61,285 nucleotides of DNA, from NCBI GenBank assembly GCA_023416275.1, contig JAEZIB010000200.1:1-61285 (forward strand). The letters run 5' to 3'. Shown in pieces: positions 1 to 9,172 of the stretch (its first letter is position 1; each line of letters opens with the position of its first letter). A program made the translations under genes and the position numbers. The notes below the pieces were generated by a model. The model searched no databases and was not told the origin of the DNA. It saw only the letters and a program-made list of their open reading frames with translations. The stretch comes from Bacillota bacterium. Its GTDB lineage: Bacteria > Bacillota > Clostridia > Acetivibrionales > DSM-1351.

Positions 1-592
1 CGCATACACCATCAATTACTTCTCCTAAGTTATGAGGTGGTATATTTGTTGCCATACCAACAGCGATACCTGATGAACCATTTACCAGTAAGTTTGGAAA
101 TCTAGATGGTAATACAACTGGTTCAACTTCATGCTCGTCAAAATTTGGTTTAAAGTCCACAGTATCTTTATTTATATCAGCAAGCATTTCCAATGATATC
201 TTTGCTAACTTTGCCTCAGTATACCTCATTGCAGCTGCACAATCGCCATCTCTTGAACCAAAGTTTCCATGTCCATCAACAAGAGGATGTCTTAGTGAAA
301 AGTCCTGTGCCATACGTACAAGGCTATCATAAACCGCCGCATCACCATGTGGATGATAACTTTTCAAACATTCTCCAACAGTCGCAACAGATTTTCTGTA
401 TGGCTTGTCTGGTGTAAAGCCAGAAGCATACATGGTATAAAGTATACGTCTATGAACTGGTTTTAAACCATCTCGAACATCAGGTAGTGCTCTGTCTATT
501 ATTACACTCATAGCATAGTCTATAAATGATTTTTTCATTTCTTCATCTATGTCTATAGGAATAATTTTTTGCTCCCTTATTTCATCTGCCAT
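1..592 (-). CDS. gyrA: DNA gyrase subunit A, N-terminal part (runs off the window)
   Basis: GyrA forms the cleavage-religation core of DNA gyrase (A2B2), which introduces negative supercoils using ATP. The 197 visible residues cover the N-terminal winged-helix region, with the motif AMRYTE carrying the catalytic tyrosine and the quinolone region HPHGDAAVYDSLVRMAQ. The start is ATG at 592, preceded on the minus strand by a GAGGTAG ribosome site. Position 85, equivalent to E. coli Ser83, is Ala, which is uncommon. The gene sits beyond noc instead of after gyrB, about 14 kb from its partner across the origin. The C-terminal part is outside the window. Confidence 0.97.
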   Translation of the reverse strand, partial: MADEIREQKIIPIDIDEEMKKSFIDYAMSVIIDRALPDVRDGLKPVHRRILYTMYASGFTPDKPYRKSVATVGECLKSYHPHGDAAVYDSLVRMAQDFSLRHPLVDGHGNFGSRDGDCAAAMRYTEAKLAKISLEMLADINKDTVDFKPNFDEHEVEPVVLPSRFPNLLVNGSSGIAVGMATNIPPHNLGEVIDGVC

Positions 593-1264
593 TAAACTTT
601 CTACCTCTTTTCATATTATAAAAACAATCTAATCCACTATATATTGTAATAAACTTTTGGCTGGCTGTCCACTTTTTTGTCACTATACATTAGCCATAAT
701 TAAATATAGTTAATAAAGGATTGAAGCTTACAGTAAAGCAAATCTATTCTTAGGCGGAAACTAAATTAGTCTAACTGTAATTTTTAATATGCCTTAAAAA
801 TACAGTAACCCTAAAATTATATTTCATGGTAAATAAATTATGAAAGTACATCATTGATATTCTCGGATATAATTATTATTTCCATATATACCATTATTTA
901 GTCTTAATTTAATTAGGAAAATATTATTATTTTACTCTGAAATATAAAAATTGTAGCTGGTCATACTTGTATTTGGGGTAAAAAATAATTGCATAAATTA
1001 ATCGGTGTCTCCAAGAATTTTTGTGAGGGAACACCAACATAATGTCAAGTTTATCAACAATAAACCATGTATGGCAAGGTATATGATATTAAAAACTCTA
1101 TGATGGGGCATAAATAATTAAAGCATGCATAAGCTTGTGTGGAAAGGATAGCAGGAGCAAAAATAAGTAATAAAAAAGTGGCTAAAAAATAATCCACTTT
1201 TTCATTCTTAAATTATAAAATTATCAACCTTTATAAAATGCAACCAAACATAATATTCTTAATA
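593..1264. other. Gene-free gap between noc and gyrA (proposed rearrangement junction)
   Basis: No coding frame is supportable in these 670 bases. They hold the noc terminator (1173-1202) and presumably the gyrA promoter. There is one DnaA-box-like TTATCAACA near 1047. The gap is where soj-spo0J would normally follow noc, so it is the likely left junction of an origin-spanning inversion. No repeat clearly shared with the other proposed junction (16335-18188) was found by eye. Confidence 0.5.
1173..1202 (-). terminator. Hairpin terminator downstream of noc
   Basis: AAAAAGTGG (1173-1181) and CCACTTTTT (1194-1202) form a perfect 9-bp stem with a 12-nt loop. The A and T tracts at the stem base make it potentially bidirectional. 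It lies about 60 nt beyond the noc stop codon and would separate noc from gyrA. Confidence 0.7.
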
Positions 1265-2107
1265 CTAAGCCATATTCTTAGGAACACGTACCACAAATTC
1301 AATGTACTCTCCTCTATCAATCTGTGCTGCTTTAGCATTTATGCCTGATTGTTTCATTATGTCAATTGCTTGCTTTATTGTATTAACAAAAATTCTTACA
1401 TCCTTTATAGATTTAGTTATCCTTCTGTCATTTGACTTCTTTTTTATATCCTTAGAAAACTTATCAATTGCCTTCTCAACAAGTTCCTCAGTCTTTTTTA
1501 CATTCAACCCTCTCTCACAAACCAACTTTAATACCTTTAGTTGAAGCTGCTCGTCATGGAGTTTTAGGAGAGCTCTTGCATGTCTTTCAGTTAGATTATT
1601 ATCGGCAAGAATCTTTTTTACTAATGGAGGCAGCTTTAATAATCTAATTTTATTGGCTATGGTAGACTGGCTTTTGCCTATTTTTTGAGCCAACTCTTCC
1701 TGAGTAAAATCATGCTCATTTATTAAGTTACTATAGCCTTCGGCTTCTTCCATATAGCTTAGATCTTCTCTTTGTAAGTTTTCTATCAAGGCCATTACAG
1801 CTGAATCATTATCATCAACGTTAATTATTATTGCAGGAATTTCTTTTAAGCCTGCCATTGTTGCTGCTCTTAATCTTCTTTCACCTGCAACAAGCTCATA
1901 TGTACTAAGTGATATTTTTCTTACGTTAATTGGTTGCAATACACCATATTGTTTTATGGATTCACATAGTTCTTCAAGAGCTAACTTATTAAATTGCTTT
2001 CTTGGTTGGTATGGATTTGGCCTTATAAAATCGATACCAACATAAGTAATATTTTTTAGCTCATCTTTCTTTTCCTGATTTGAAAATTGAACTTTGTTTT
2101 CTAACAT
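1265..2107 (-). CDS. noc: Nucleoid occlusion protein Noc (ParB-like CTPase/DNA-binding)
   Basis: This is a ParB-family protein of about 280 residues and the second ParB paralogue in the window. Its position after rsmG and mnmG is the conserved Firmicute position of noc. Visible are the ParB/Srx N-terminal domain with GERRLRA (about residues 75-81), the ENLQRED box and a helix-turn-helix around TQEELAQKIGKSQSTIANK. In Bacillus, Noc binds DNA sites and the membrane to block division over the nucleoid. I chose ATG 2107 because ACAAAGGA lies 11 nt upstream; a longer frame from ATG 2146 has no ribosome site. The amphipathic N-terminal helix typical of Bacillus Noc is not obvious, so the exact role is less sure than the family. 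Confidence 0.88.
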   Translation of the reverse strand: MLENKVQFSNQEKKDELKNITYVGIDFIRPNPYQPRKQFNKLALEELCESIKQYGVLQPINVRKISLSTYELVAGERRLRAATMAGLKEIPAIIINVDDNDSAVMALIENLQREDLSYMEEAEGYSNLINEHDFTQEELAQKIGKSQSTIANKIRLLKLPPLVKKILADNNLTERHARALLKLHDEQLQLKVLKLVCERGLNVKKTEELVEKAIDKFSKDIKKKSNDRRITKSIKDVRIFVNTIKQAIDIMKQSGINAKAAQIDRGEYIEFVVRVPKNMA

Positions 2108-2267
2108 AACGGCACCATCCTTTGTGTAAGTTTTAATTTTTTTCATTGGTAATATACCAAATATTGTAAATCTTGTACAAAGGATAATTCTCTTGTTTTT
2201 ATTTCATTTCCTTTATTACCAAAAAAAATCGTTCGATAAAAACCTTTAAAATGATTTCAATTAATTC

Positions 2268-2993
2268 CTATATCAACGGCTCTTTTCCAGGTTTACCAGC
2301 TTTTCTTGGGTATTTTGTCGGGGTGTGTCTAAACTTTCTTACCACCACAACATTTCTTTCTATATTAGTAAAAGGTAATTCCATTTTTTCGATTTTCTCA
2401 ATTTTCCCACCTAAAATGTCGAGTGCTTTACTACTGTTGTTCAATTCTTCTATGTTACTTCCCTTCATTGCGATAAAAACTCCGTTTATTTTTACAAATG
2501 GCAGACAGTATTCAAGCAAAACTGGTAAATTTGCAACAGCTCTTGCGACAGCAATGTCATATTTTTCTCTGAAATTAGGATTTACTCCCATGTCCTCAGC
2601 TCTACCATGGACTGCTTTTATATTTTCAATATTAGTTACTTTTATTACTTCATTTAAAAACTTAACTCTCTTTTCCAAAGAATCAAGCAGAGTTATATCT
2701 ATATTTTTATTTGTAATTTTTAATGGAATACCAGGAAATCCAGCTCCTGTACCTACATCTATTAGTTTTTTATTCTCATCACTTACATACGGTAATATAC
2801 TTAAAGAATCAATAAAATGCTTAATAATTATTTCCCTATCATCTTCTATAGCAGTTAAATTTATATTTTTATTCCATTCTTTAAGCAGCTCCATATATTC
2901 TGTAAACTGCTCTATTTGACCATTATTGATTTCTTTTCCGTAATGCTTAGCTCCTTCTTTAAGAAGGTTACTTAATTCTATATCTAAAGCCAT
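2268..2993 (-). CDS. rsmG: 16S rRNA (guanine-N7)-methyltransferase RsmG
   Basis: RsmG methylates N7 of a conserved guanine in the 530 loop of 16S rRNA (G527 in E. coli numbering) using S-adenosylmethionine. The 241 residues have the usual length. They show the Rossmann SAM motif LIDVGTGAGFPGIPL (about residues 79-93) and the later VARAVANLPVLLEYC segment typical of GidB. The ATG at 2993 follows a GGAGG ribosome site with ideal spacing. It sits between mnmG and noc in the conserved mnmE-mnmG-rsmG-noc series and is likely co-transcribed with mnmG, about 72 nt upstream. Confidence 0.97.
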   Translation of the reverse strand: MALDIELSNLLKEGAKHYGKEINNGQIEQFTEYMELLKEWNKNINLTAIEDDREIIIKHFIDSLSILPYVSDENKKLIDVGTGAGFPGIPLKITNKNIDITLLDSLEKRVKFLNEVIKVTNIENIKAVHGRAEDMGVNPNFREKYDIAVARAVANLPVLLEYCLPFVKINGVFIAMKGSNIEELNNSSKALDILGGKIEKIEKMELPFTNIERNVVVVRKFRHTPTKYPRKAGKPGKEPLI

Positions 2994-3065
2994 ATTTTCC
3001 TCCGCTTTTTAAATGAAAACCTTTTTTGTGAGTTTATTTTAATGCTCAGCTTCTAAAAAATTGCA

Positions 3066-4955
3066 TTATACCTGATTGGCAGCCCTATTAGTTTGCTCAA
3101 GATAAATAAGCAGTGATGTTATATCAGCAGGTGATACTCCTGTTATTCTTGAAGCTTGTCCTATAGAATCTGGTCTTATTTGGGAAAGCTTTTGTTTTGC
3201 TTCTAATCTTAAATTTTTTATAAGTGCATAGTTAATTTCATTGGGTATCTTTCTACCCTCAAGTTTCTTAAACTGTTCTACCTGTTGAATTTGTCTTTTT
3301 ATATAACCTTCATATTTTATAGATATCTCAACTTGCTCTTTTACCGCTCTTGACAGATTTGGTAACTCACATATTTCTGATAAGCTCTCATAGCTTATTT
3401 CAGGTCTTCTCAGCAATTCAGCAAGATTTATTCCACTTTTAATTGCTGTACTATTTCTACTTTCAAGATATTTTAGTACCTTTTCACTTGGAGGTAAATA
3501 AGTACTTTCAATTCTCTCAATTTCTTTGTCAACAAGTTCTTTTTTTTGTAAGAAGCTATTAAAACGTTCGGTACTTATAAGACCAATTTCTTTCCCAATT
3601 GGAGTTAATCTTAAATCCGCATTATCCTGTCTTAAAAGTAACCTGTATTCAGCCCTTGAAGTCATCATCCTATACGGCTCTTTTGTTCCCTTTGTAACAA
3701 GATCATCTATTAATACTCCAATATAAGCCTCTGATCTATCTAAAATAAGTGGATTTTTTCCTTTTAGCTTCATTGCTGCATTTATTCCTGCAATTATCCC
3801 CTGTGCAGCTGCTTCTTCATATCCAGAACTACCATTTATTTGACCTGCTGAAAATAAACCGTCTATTTTTTTATGCTCAAGTGATAGCTTTAACTCTGTA
3901 GCATCAATACCGTCATATTCAATTGCATATGCGCTCCTCATTACCTTTACTTCTTCTAAACCAGGTATTGTTTTCATAAAATCTATCTGTACGTCTTCTG
4001 GCAAACTACTTGACATACCTTGTAAATACATCTCCTCAGTATCAAGTCCCATTGGTTCTACAAATACCTGATGTCTTTCTTTATCAGCAAACCTAACTAT
4101 CTTGTCCTCAATTGATGGGCAATATCTAGGACCAATACCTGTAATATCTCCACTATATAGAGGTGATCTATGCAAATTATTTTTTATAACTTCATGAGTT
4201 TCATTGTTTGTATACGTTAGCCAACAGGATACTTGTTCTTTCTCAATATTTTCAGTCTCGAAAGAGAATGGAATAATTTCATCGTCTCCATGTTGTTCAA
4301 TCATCTTTGAAAAGTCAATACTTCTTTTGTTAAGCCTAGCGGGTGTTCCAGTCTTAAACCTCAATAATTTTATATTTAGATCCAATAAGCTTTCAGAAAG
4401 TCTGTTTGCTGGAAAAAGTCCATCTGGCCCCCCACTATAGCTAACATCTCCAAGTATTATTCGTCCCATCAAATATGTTCCAGTTGTTAAAATAATAGAA
4501 TTACACTCAAAAATAGCCCCTGTATGAGTTTTCACACCTTTAACTTTTGTTTTGGATTCATCAGTAATAATTTCAACTATTTCTGCCTGTCTTACATCTA
4601 GATTCTCCTGCAACTCTAATGTATGCTTCATCTCCATCTGGTACTGGCGTCTATCAACTTGAGCTCTCAAAGAATAAACTGCAGGACCTTTTGAAAAATT
4701 AAGTATCTTTGATTGAATAAAGGTTTTGTCAGTAACCTTACCCATTTCACCGCCTAAAGCATCAATTTCTCTTACTAAATGGCCCTTTGCAGTGCCCCCT
4801 ATATTAGGATTACACGGCATATTTGCTATACTGTCCAAATTTATTGAAAAAATAATTGTTTTGCAGCCTAGTCTTGAAGCTGCCAATGCGGCCTCACAAC
4901 CTGCATGTCCTGCCCCTACAACAACTACATCATAACTTCCTGCGAAATAATCCAT
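3066..4955 (-). CDS. mnmG: tRNA uridine-5-carboxymethylaminomethyl modification enzyme MnmG (GidA)
   Basis: MnmG is the FAD-dependent subunit that, with MnmE, installs the cmnm5 group on wobble uridine 34 of several tRNAs. The 629-residue protein has full family length. The N-terminal FAD-binding GAGHAGCEAALAASRLG stretch lies near residues 14-30. The GidA signatures GPRYCPSIEDK and TSRAEYRLLLRQDNAD are present, and the C-terminal helical region ends normally. The start is ATG 4955 after AAAGGAAG. It is separated from mnmE by an unusual 399-nt gap containing a strong hairpin. Confidence 0.98.
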   Translation of the reverse strand: MDYFAGSYDVVVVGAGHAGCEAALAASRLGCKTIIFSINLDSIANMPCNPNIGGTAKGHLVREIDALGGEMGKVTDKTFIQSKILNFSKGPAVYSLRAQVDRRQYQMEMKHTLELQENLDVRQAEIVEIITDESKTKVKGVKTHTGAIFECNSIILTTGTYLMGRIILGDVSYSGGPDGLFPANRLSESLLDLNIKLLRFKTGTPARLNKRSIDFSKMIEQHGDDEIIPFSFETENIEKEQVSCWLTYTNNETHEVIKNNLHRSPLYSGDITGIGPRYCPSIEDKIVRFADKERHQVFVEPMGLDTEEMYLQGMSSSLPEDVQIDFMKTIPGLEEVKVMRSAYAIEYDGIDATELKLSLEHKKIDGLFSAGQINGSSGYEEAAAQGIIAGINAAMKLKGKNPLILDRSEAYIGVLIDDLVTKGTKEPYRMMTSRAEYRLLLRQDNADLRLTPIGKEIGLISTERFNSFLQKKELVDKEIERIESTYLPPSEKVLKYLESRNSTAIKSGINLAELLRRPEISYESLSEICELPNLSRAVKEQVEISIKYEGYIKRQIQQVEQFKKLEGRKIPNEINYALIKNLRLEAKQKLSQIRPDSIGQASRITGVSPADITSLLIYLEQTNRAANQV

Positions 4956-5354
4956 TAGGATTCTTCCTTTCTATATCTGTTAATATTTCTTATATTTTAT
5001 AGTTTATATGACTAAAGTCAATTACGGCTTAAGCCTTCGCGATGATTACACTGTCAAAAACCTATTTATGGGGTTTTGTTGCTCGAAAAAGCATCATGTT
5101 TGTACAAAATTTTTCGAGCTAGCCTCCAAACCCAAACTATCTGCCTATATAATCAGATATTAGCCTATATTAATTGACTTAAAGCTTAATTACATAATAT
5201 ATTAGCACAGTTAAATCTATTTAACTATTTATAACTATTATTTTTTAAATAATTTTTGAGAACCTCTAACAAAGTTAGCTAATACTTATATATTGATTTT
5301 GATACCTCTAAATATATTGTCCTCTCAATTAATTTAAAAAGCTTTTTTAATAAA
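4956..5354. other. Gap between mnmE and mnmG with a 10-bp perfect inverted repeat
   Basis: No coding frame is supportable. GCTCGAAAAA (5081-5090) and TTTTTCGAGC (5110-5119) form a perfect 10-bp stem around a 19-nt loop. On the minus strand the hairpin is preceded by GTTTGGGTTTGGAGGCTAG. Bases 5128-5141 contain AAACCCAAACTATC, whose reverse complement recurs at 25740-25753. A similar CTCGAAAA/TTTTCGAG hairpin lies at 9066-9107. The gap could hold an internal terminator, a leader for mnmG or a small dispersed repeat. Confidence 0.5.
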
Positions 5355-6734
5355 TTATTTACCGATACAGAATTGGCTAAATATCTCGTGCATAATAGCA
5401 TCATCTATTGACTCACCTGTTATTTTTCCAATATAATCTGCAGAATTTTTTATATCTATAGTAACCATGTCCAAAGGCATTCCAATTTCAAATGAACTAA
5501 TTGCCTGATTTATTGATTCTATACTAATATCTACTAAGTTTTTATGCCTTGCATTTGTTATTATTATTTCATTATTTTGGGATATCTCCCCATTATAGAA
5601 CATTCTATAAATTATATCTTCAAGCTCTTCTATACCTTTTTCATTAATAACTGAAGCTTCTAATATCTTGTCTGCACTAAGCTGATTCCTTATAGAATCA
5701 ATTTCATCTTCCTTAACCAAATCAATTTTATTAATCATTACTATACTTTTTTTGTCTTTAATGATTTTTAAAACCTCTGTATCTTCTTTAAGGATACCTG
5801 TATCAGCAGCTATAACCATTATTATTAAATCTGCATTCTCTATTGCATTATATGCTTTATCTACACCTATCTTTTCAACAATATCTTTAGTAATTCTAAT
5901 TCCTGCTGTATCAATAATTTTAGCAGGAATTCCTTTAATATTAATATATTCTTCTATAATATCCCTTGTTGTTCCAGGAATATCAGTAACAATAGCCTTA
6001 GTATTTCCGGATAATTGATTTAAAAGAGAGGATTTCCCTACATTTGGTTTGCCAGCTATAACAATATTAATTCCCTCTCTAAGGATTTTACCTCTATCAA
6101 ATGACTCTGCCAGTTCCATAAGGCTATTTTTTATTATTTTTAAACTCTCTATTACCTTTTCTCCTGTTATCTCTTCAATGTCGTGTTCAGGGTAATCAAC
6201 AGTTACTTCTATGTGTGCTAACAAGCCTACCAACGTTTGTCTTAAAGAATTTAATTTTTTCGATAAATTACCTTCTAAATGGTTTATTGCTGCTCTAGAA
6301 CTCTCAATTGTTTTTGAATTAATGAGATCAATTATTGCTTCTGCCTGAGATAAATCAATTCTACCATTTAAGAATGCTCTCTTTGTAAATTCCCCTGCTT
6401 CTGCGGGGCGTGCACCATATTTAAACAGAAGCTCAAGTATTCTGTTAACAACTACTAAGCCTCCATGACAATTTATTTCAATTATGTCTTCTCTTGTAAA
6501 AGTTTTTGGCTTGCATAGTTTAGTTAACAAAACCTCGTCAACCACATTACTATTTGTAGGATCTATTATTTTTCCATAGGTTACTGTATGTGAATCCATT
6601 TCATCAATAGTTTTTCTAGATTTAAAAATATTTGATACAATATCAAAAGCATTTTTACCGCTTATTCTTATAATTCCAATTCCACCAGTACCTATAGGTG
6701 TAGAAAGTGCTGCAATTGTATCTTCAAAATACAT
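5355..6734 (-). CDS. mnmE: tRNA modification GTPase MnmE (TrmE)
   Basis: MnmE is the GTPase partner of MnmG in wobble-uridine modification. All hallmarks are present in 459 residues: an N-terminal tetrahydrofolate-binding domain, an inserted G domain with P-loop GKPNVGKSS (about residue 228), DIPGTTRD, DTAG and NKID, and the C-terminal CIGK whose cysteine is functionally essential. The start codon ATG is at 6734. It lies downstream of khpB in the conserved rnpA-yidC-khpB-mnmE series. Confidence 0.98.
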   Translation of the reverse strand: MYFEDTIAALSTPIGTGGIGIIRISGKNAFDIVSNIFKSRKTIDEMDSHTVTYGKIIDPTNSNVVDEVLLTKLCKPKTFTREDIIEINCHGGLVVVNRILELLFKYGARPAEAGEFTKRAFLNGRIDLSQAEAIIDLINSKTIESSRAAINHLEGNLSKKLNSLRQTLVGLLAHIEVTVDYPEHDIEEITGEKVIESLKIIKNSLMELAESFDRGKILREGINIVIAGKPNVGKSSLLNQLSGNTKAIVTDIPGTTRDIIEEYINIKGIPAKIIDTAGIRITKDIVEKIGVDKAYNAIENADLIIMVIAADTGILKEDTEVLKIIKDKKSIVMINKIDLVKEDEIDSIRNQLSADKILEASVINEKGIEELEDIIYRMFYNGEISQNNEIIITNARHKNLVDISIESINQAISSFEIGMPLDMVTIDIKNSADYIGKITGESIDDAIMHEIFSQFCIGK

Positions 6735-6839
6735 AATCTACCTCGTTAATTATACTTAATCTAAACTTTCAAACGCACAAAATGGCTCAAGAAAATTCCT
6801 GAACCATTTCACCATATATTTCTAAAACATAAACTGATA

Positions 6840-7472
6840 TTATTTTTTTAATGCAATAACTACTTTTCTTTTTGGTTCTTCCCCTGTGCTAAATGTCTCA
6901 ACAGATCTATGACCTTGTAAAGATGAATGAATTATTCTTCTCTCATATGGATTCATAGGCTCAAGTGTAACTGGCTTTTTATACTTAACAACCTTCTCAG
7001 CTAATCTATTAGCCAATTTTACAAGAGTCTCTTCTCTTTTTTGTCTGTAATTTTCAACATTTAAAATAACACGCTTATAATCCTCATATTCCTTATTTAC
7101 AACTAAACTAGTTAGATATTGAAGAGCATCCATAGTTTCTCCACGACGTCCAATTATTATACCAATATCATCACCATTTATATCTACTACTATATTTTCA
7201 TCATCTTCACTTACACTAATATCTGCTTCAACTTCCATATTGTTTAATATGGTATATAGAAAATCAGAAGCGATATCGCATCTGTTATTATTCTCTTCTC
7301 TTACAGTAACCTTAATTCTTGCAACTTTTGATCCGATAATACCAAAAATTCCTTTTGTTCCTTCTTCAATAACTTCAATGTCAACATCTTCTTCTGTTAG
7401 ATTTAATTCAGATAATGCTGCTGTAATAGCTTCTTGAACTGTCTTTCCTGTTTTTTCTATACTGTAAGCCAT
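6840..7472 (-). CDS. khpB: RNA-binding protein KhpB (Jag), Jag-N/KH/R3H
   Basis: This 210-residue protein has three domains: a Jag N-terminal domain (MAYSIEKTGKTVQEA onward), a KH domain with the GxxG loop IGRRGET (about residues 108-114), and a C-terminal R3H domain (NPYERRIIHSSLQGHRSV). KhpB binds RNA, with KhpA in several Firmicutes, and influences cell elongation and division. The ATG at 7472 overlaps the last base of yidC, implying translational coupling with the membrane insertase. Confidence 0.95.
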   Translation of the reverse strand: MAYSIEKTGKTVQEAITAALSELNLTEEDVDIEVIEEGTKGIFGIIGSKVARIKVTVREENNNRCDIASDFLYTILNNMEVEADISVSEDDENIVVDINGDDIGIIIGRRGETMDALQYLTSLVVNKEYEDYKRVILNVENYRQKREETLVKLANRLAEKVVKYKKPVTLEPMNPYERRIIHSSLQGHRSVETFSTGEEPKRKVVIALKK

Positions 7473-8317
7473 TATTTAGTTACTACCTCCTTCTTCTTAA
7501 GGACATATTTATTTACATAGTATTGTTGTACCAGTGAGAATAAATTACCAACAAACCAATATAGCGACATTCCTACAGGAAACTGCATTGAAAATATTAA
7601 TGTCATTAAAGGAGAAATATACAACATTGAATTTCCCATTGGATTTGCTGCCCTATCTTTTGCTTTGTCATTAGTCTTTTTTGGCATTGACATACGGACA
7701 GATAAATATGTTGTTACTACTGCAAGTAACGGTAAAATCAATATTAATAATTTTGATGGATCTGACATTAGTTGACCAATATCCCATGTAGGAGTACTAC
7801 CCAAGTTTATTCCACCATGGCTTGGAAAGAACATGTTTAAATTACCAACTTTGTCTCCCATGTCATTTTTCATAAAGTAAGTTATAGTACCTATTTCAGG
7901 ATATTGCCCTGTAGCACCTGCATCTTTAGCTAATGTAGCTAGTTGAGAATCTGAAAAACCAAGCATAAATTTTAATGGTCGTGCTATAACCTGCCACAAT
8001 GCAAATAAAATTGGCATTTGAATTATCAAAGGTAAACATCCACCTGCTGGATTTATTTTGTGCTCCTGATAAAGTTTCATAGTCTCTTGATTTAGTTTCT
8101 CTTTATCATTAGAATATTTTCTCTGAATTTCCTGCAATAAAGGCTGAACCTTTTGCATCTCAGCAGTAGACTTATATTGTTTCAGTGTTAATGGAACCAT
8201 AGCTGCTCTAACAATTATTGTAAATATAATCAATGCTAATCCATAATTATTTACTCCACCATAAATCCAGTAGAGAAATTTTCCAAGTGGCTCAGCAATA
8301 ATATTTAAAAATCCCAT
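7472..8317 (-). CDS. yidC: Membrane protein insertase YidC (Oxa1 family)
   Basis: YidC inserts and folds inner-membrane proteins, alone or with Sec. The 281-residue protein has the short Gram-positive architecture with several hydrophobic segments. The conserved hydrophilic-groove arginine lies in FTIIVRAAMVPLTLKQYKST, followed by a cytoplasmic helical hairpin, GGCLPLIIQMPILFALWQVI, and a C-terminal hydrophobic pair ending in basic residues (KKKE). I see no lipobox of the Bacillus SpoIIIJ kind. It sits between yidD and khpB as in most Firmicutes. Confidence 0.97.
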   Translation of the reverse strand: MGFLNIIAEPLGKFLYWIYGGVNNYGLALIIFTIIVRAAMVPLTLKQYKSTAEMQKVQPLLQEIQRKYSNDKEKLNQETMKLYQEHKINPAGGCLPLIIQMPILFALWQVIARPLKFMLGFSDSQLATLAKDAGATGQYPEIGTITYFMKNDMGDKVGNLNMFFPSHGGINLGSTPTWDIGQLMSDPSKLLILILPLLAVVTTYLSVRMSMPKKTNDKAKDRAANPMGNSMLYISPLMTLIFSMQFPVGMSLYWFVGNLFSLVQQYYVNKYVLKKKEVVTK

Positions 8318-8353
8318 ATCTTTTTTTTCTCCTAAAACTATCTTTATTTTAAT

Positions 8354-8569
8354 CTATTTAACAGGGTCATACCCTCCTAGATGAAAAGGATGACACTTTA
8401 ATATTCTCTTTATTCCCATATAACTACCTTTGATGCAACCGTATTTCATAATAGCCTCTAATGCATACTGTGAGCATGTTGGATAAAACCTGCACGTAGG
8501 CCTTATTTTTAAAGGTGATAAAAATCTTTGATAAAATCTAATCAAAGATACTAAAGCTCTTTTAAACAA
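8354..8569 (-). CDS. yidD: Membrane protein insertion efficiency factor YidD
   Basis: YidD is a small cytoplasmic protein that associates with the membrane near YidC and aids insertion. The 71 residues contain the family core: IRFYQRFLSPLKIRPTCRF, then YPTCSQYALEAIMKYG and the terminal CHPFHLGGYDPV. Its start lies within the 3' end of rnpA (19-nt overlap in another frame). This is a typical rnpA-yidD arrangement and implies coupled translation. Confidence 0.96.
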   Translation of the reverse strand: MFKRALVSLIRFYQRFLSPLKIRPTCRFYPTCSQYALEAIMKYGCIKGSYMGIKRILKCHPFHLGGYDPVK

Positions 8570-8916
8570 TTATGTTTCTCCTGGTCAAATATTTGTAGCT
8601 TTTTCAATAAATATTTGAATTCCTTTAGCAATTCAGAATATTTGAAAACAGTTTCTCCCCCTCTGGCAGCAACAACTATGTCATAGCCATTAAGAATAAA
8701 ATCCTTATAATGCTTATAGACTTCTCTAATAAGCCTTTTCTTTTTATTTCTTAATACTGCTTTTCCAGCTTTTTTAGAAACTGATATTCCAATTCTATTT
8801 ATAGATTGTCTATTAGGAAAGGCATAAACTACTATATGCCTTCCTACATAAAACAATCCTTTATTAAAAACTCTCGAAAACTCATAATTCTTTTTAAGTG
8901 TTGCAATTTTTTTCAC
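8551..8916 (-). CDS. rnpA: Ribonuclease P protein component
   Basis: RnpA is the protein subunit of RNase P and helps the catalytic RNA bind pre-tRNA leaders. The basic protein has the family signature GKAVLRNKKKRLIREV near residue 55, a variant of the RNR box. An in-frame ATG at 8928 lies inside the ribosome-binding sequence (ATGGAGG), so I placed the start at GTG 8916, five bases after GGAGG. The product is 121 residues. It follows rpmH after a 254-nt gap that contains a terminator-like hairpin and a second long hairpin. Confidence 0.94.
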   Translation of the reverse strand: MKKIATLKKNYEFSRVFNKGLFYVGRHIVVYAFPNRQSINRIGISVSKKAGKAVLRNKKKRLIREVYKHYKDFILNGYDIVVAARGGETVFKYSELLKEFKYLLKKLQIFDQEKHNCLKEL

Positions 8917-9065
8917 GCTAACCTCCATTTTGCCGATACCGCTATCAAAACAAATAGTAAATAAAAGACACTTAACACATGTCTTAGCTTGAAAGGAACA
9001 CTGTCATTACGCTGTACCACCAGCGACACAAATAAGTAAAGAAATAGCACTTGTGTCTTTTCTTT

Positions 9066-9107
9066 ACTCGAAAATGTACAATGCTCGCACAAACTTTATT
9101 TTCGAGT
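9066..9107 (-). other. Long hairpin in the rpmH-rnpA gap
   Basis: ACTCGAAAAT (9066-9075) and ATTTTCGAGT (9098-9107) form a perfect 10-bp stem around a 22-nt loop. The stem core CTCGAAAA/TTTTCGAG and the loop word GTTTGTRC also occur in the hairpin at 5081-5119. It lies between rpmH and rnpA in the transcribed leader of rnpA. Confidence 0.5.
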
Positions 9108-9148
9108 TTTTCAAGTTTAATCTGTATGGGAGATAGCAAGTTTTAAAG

Positions 9149-9172
9149 AAAAAGACCACAAAATGCGGTCTT
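9149..9172 (-). terminator. Probable rpmH terminator/attenuator
   Basis: On the minus strand AAGACC-GC and GTGGTCTT pair across the rpmH stop codon and are followed by TTTTTCTTT. A weak intrinsic terminator here would lower rnpA-yidD-yidC expression relative to the abundant ribosomal protein L34. Confidence 0.55.

Noticed and set aside
193..417. Plus-strand open frame
   Set aside because: It lies antisense within gyrA and has no coding character of its own.
2251..2919. Plus-strand open frame of 222 codons
   Set aside because: Antisense to rsmG, whose motifs and ribosome site are clear.
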